Shown here one piece after another: positions 62,701 through 64,000 of a stretch of DNA of 64,000 nucleotides (its first letter is position 1; the number at the start of each line of letters is the position of its first letter). This stretch comes from Incurvaria masculella (lineage: Eukaryota; Arthropoda; Insecta; Lepidoptera; Incurvariidae): contig OX335652.1 in assembly GCA_946894095.1 (NCBI GenBank), positions 147,001 to 211,000 of the forward strand, read 5' to 3'. Under the pieces are notes generated by a model. The model had not been told where the DNA came from, made no database searches, and worked only from the letters and a program-made list of their open reading frames with translations. Made by a program: the position numbers and the translations under genes.

Positions 62701-63924
62701 CTAATGTTGACATCCTTGACGTTATCTAAGCACGAGCCCCACGAGTCGAACAAATGTTCCAGCAGATCGCTGTTGAATATCTGCGGGCGGCTCCGCTTCC
62801 CCTCGCCGCCGCCGCCGCCGCCGCCGCCGCGGGCGCGCCGCAGCACGCACTCCGCGGAGCCGCCACTCGATAGAGTCAGCACGAGATGGAGCGGCGACAC
62901 GCGGGCGCGCCTCAGCAGCGGCGGCGGGGCGGCGGCGGCGGCGGCGGCGGAGGGCGCGGCGAGCGGGGCGTGCACGAGGGCGAGGTCGGCGCGCAGGCGC
63001 ACGGCCGGCTTCTCCGCCACCCGCCAGCGAGTCGCGAGCCCGAACACGCAGTCGACGAAGCCCCGCTCGAGGTTCACGCGGTGCTCGCTCAGGGCGAGCT
63101 CCGCGTACTGGAGGTGGCGGCGGCGCGCGAGCGCGACCACCTCGAGGGCCGCGCGCTCCGCCGCCGGCGCCGCCGGGTACAGCACGCACGGGGACGCCGC
63201 TCCCGGCCGCTGGTCGTCGACCTGCAGCCGATGGAGGCGCGCGTGCACGTAGCTCTGCGCCTCGGAGCGCCGCAGCTGCAGCCACACGGCCGGCCGGGAC
63301 GTTCGCCGCAGCTCCGCGAAGAACGGCTTCGTCATCCGCATGCGCTCGACGTCGAGGTGCACGTGTCGGTCGAGCCGCCGCTCGCCGCGGGGCCCCCCGA
63401 GCAGCTCCTCGGCGCGGGCGGCCAGCTCGGGCGCGAGCGGCCGCCAGCGGCGCGAGGCGTTCGCCTCCCAGCGCGGGGCCGACCCCGCCAGCGAGACGTA
63501 CGCGAGCTCGCGGACGACTCGGCCACCCCCGCCGTCGGCGGGCGCGCACACCGACAGAGCGACGCTCGCGAGCGACACGTAGAGCTCGCAGAGGCTCGGC
63601 TCGCCGGCGATGCGCCGCCGGGAGCGCAGCGCGACACGTTCGTCCTGCGTGAGCAGGAGGACGCGCTGCTCGGCCTCGACGAAGGAGACCCAGTAGACTA
63701 GCACGGTGTCGGTGCGGGTGTGGGTGCGGGTGCGCGCGCGGGCGCGGCTCGGGCGCGCGTCGCCTCGCTCCGAGCGCTCCGAGTCGTCGCTGCTCGAGGA
63801 CCGCGGCTCGGGCGAGCGCTCCCGCAGTCCCCAAAGTGTGGAAGACAACTTCGACGTCGCGCCGGCGGTGGGCGCGAGCGGAGAATGTTTCACCGAGTGA
63901 AAACACACTTTTTCTTCGCCGAAT
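62701..63924 (-). CDS. Vps13: VPS13 protein, large exon upstream of the C-terminal signature
   Basis: Acceptor (tttacattccag) at 63925; one base, 407 codons and two bases to a donor (ATTAG|gtaatc), phase-matched to the next exon. After an arginine/serine-rich insertion it reads LVYWVSFVEAEQRVLLLTQD, CELYVSLASVALSV, VVRELAYVSLAGSAPRWE, LDRHVHLDVERMRMTKPFF, SYVHARLHRLQVDDQ, VLYPAAP, LRRARVSPLHLVLTLSSGG and DNVKDVNI. These track human VPS13A: IYWVSF, LIYVSLTSSGVVWE, FRIQIYRIQIQNQ, FVFYPVKP, YFHISPIKLHLSVSLSSG and LTDVQDV. It lies between the VAB region and the C-terminal domains. Other long frames here are shadows of the high GC content. Confidence 0.87.
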
Positions 63925-64000
63925 CTGGAATGTAAAGACGAACATGATTTTGAGAGATGGGCCTATGGTCTATCTATAGGAATGGTTTAATCCAAAAATT

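Noticed and set aside
62722..63945. A 407-codon frame in a second minus reading frame, and long plus frames over the same block
   Set aside because: Arg/Ala/Pro-rich shadows of the GC-rich VPS13 exon; only the 62701-63924 frame shows family motifs and agrees with the splice phases.

Overview
The window is a piece of an animal nuclear genome, almost certainly a moth or butterfly (Lepidoptera). Host genes are split into short GC-rich exons with clean GT/AG borders. They sit in an AT-rich, transposon-packed background whose repeats have lepidopteran-type sequences: a (GACG)n-containing repeat with a GGTTCCGTACC end, Helitrons ending in CTAG, mariner, BEL/Pao, Jockey-like and R1-like elements. 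No bacterial-style operons, CRISPR arrays or rRNA genes were seen.

Three host genes can be assembled from exons whose reading phases agree. (1) An adipose/WDTC1 WD40 gene on the minus strand: its first coding exon is 15606-15793 and its second is 1131-1242, separated by a 14.4-kb intron full of transposons; later exons lie off the left edge. (2) A complete CCDC130/YJU2B splicing-factor gene on the plus strand: three coding exons (30809-31120, 31585-31845, 34507-34842; 302 codons) and a 5' UTR exon carrying a GTGGA pentanucleotide array. (3) The C-terminal part of a VPS13 lipid-transfer protein on the minus strand: seven exons from 63924 down to the stop at 50368, with a poly(A) signal at 50308. 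Its conserved core, including the terminal PH-like domain, is recognisable, but the usual glycine-rich segment before that domain is missing or unrecognisable.

The rest is mobile DNA, often nested. In 1.9-10.3 kb a Jockey-type LINE (7-bp target duplication) sits inside a BEL/Pao LTR element (5-bp duplication), which sits inside a Helitron. At 19.5-20.8 kb is a mariner whose unoccupied site survives in a paralogous repeat near 1.3 kb. At 32.8-34.1 kb a TIR element carrying a tandemly repeated open reading frame is inserted in a GACG repeat. At 35.9-46.5 kb, same-strand LINE copies (three R1-like, one unrelated) form a 10.5-kb block bounded by inverted fragments of the GACG repeat. At 47.8-52.1 kb a duplicated host segment, with and without a Helitron, gives a base-exact filled/empty site.

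About sixteen GACG-repeat copies, two MITE families, a hAT-type MITE and a tRNA-Thr-like element complete the picture. All coding transposons seen are damaged by stops, frameshifts, truncation or internal deletion. Long stretches at 12.5-15.6, 24.8-30.5, 48.8-50.3 and 52.8-57.1 kb hold little beyond old repeat fragments.
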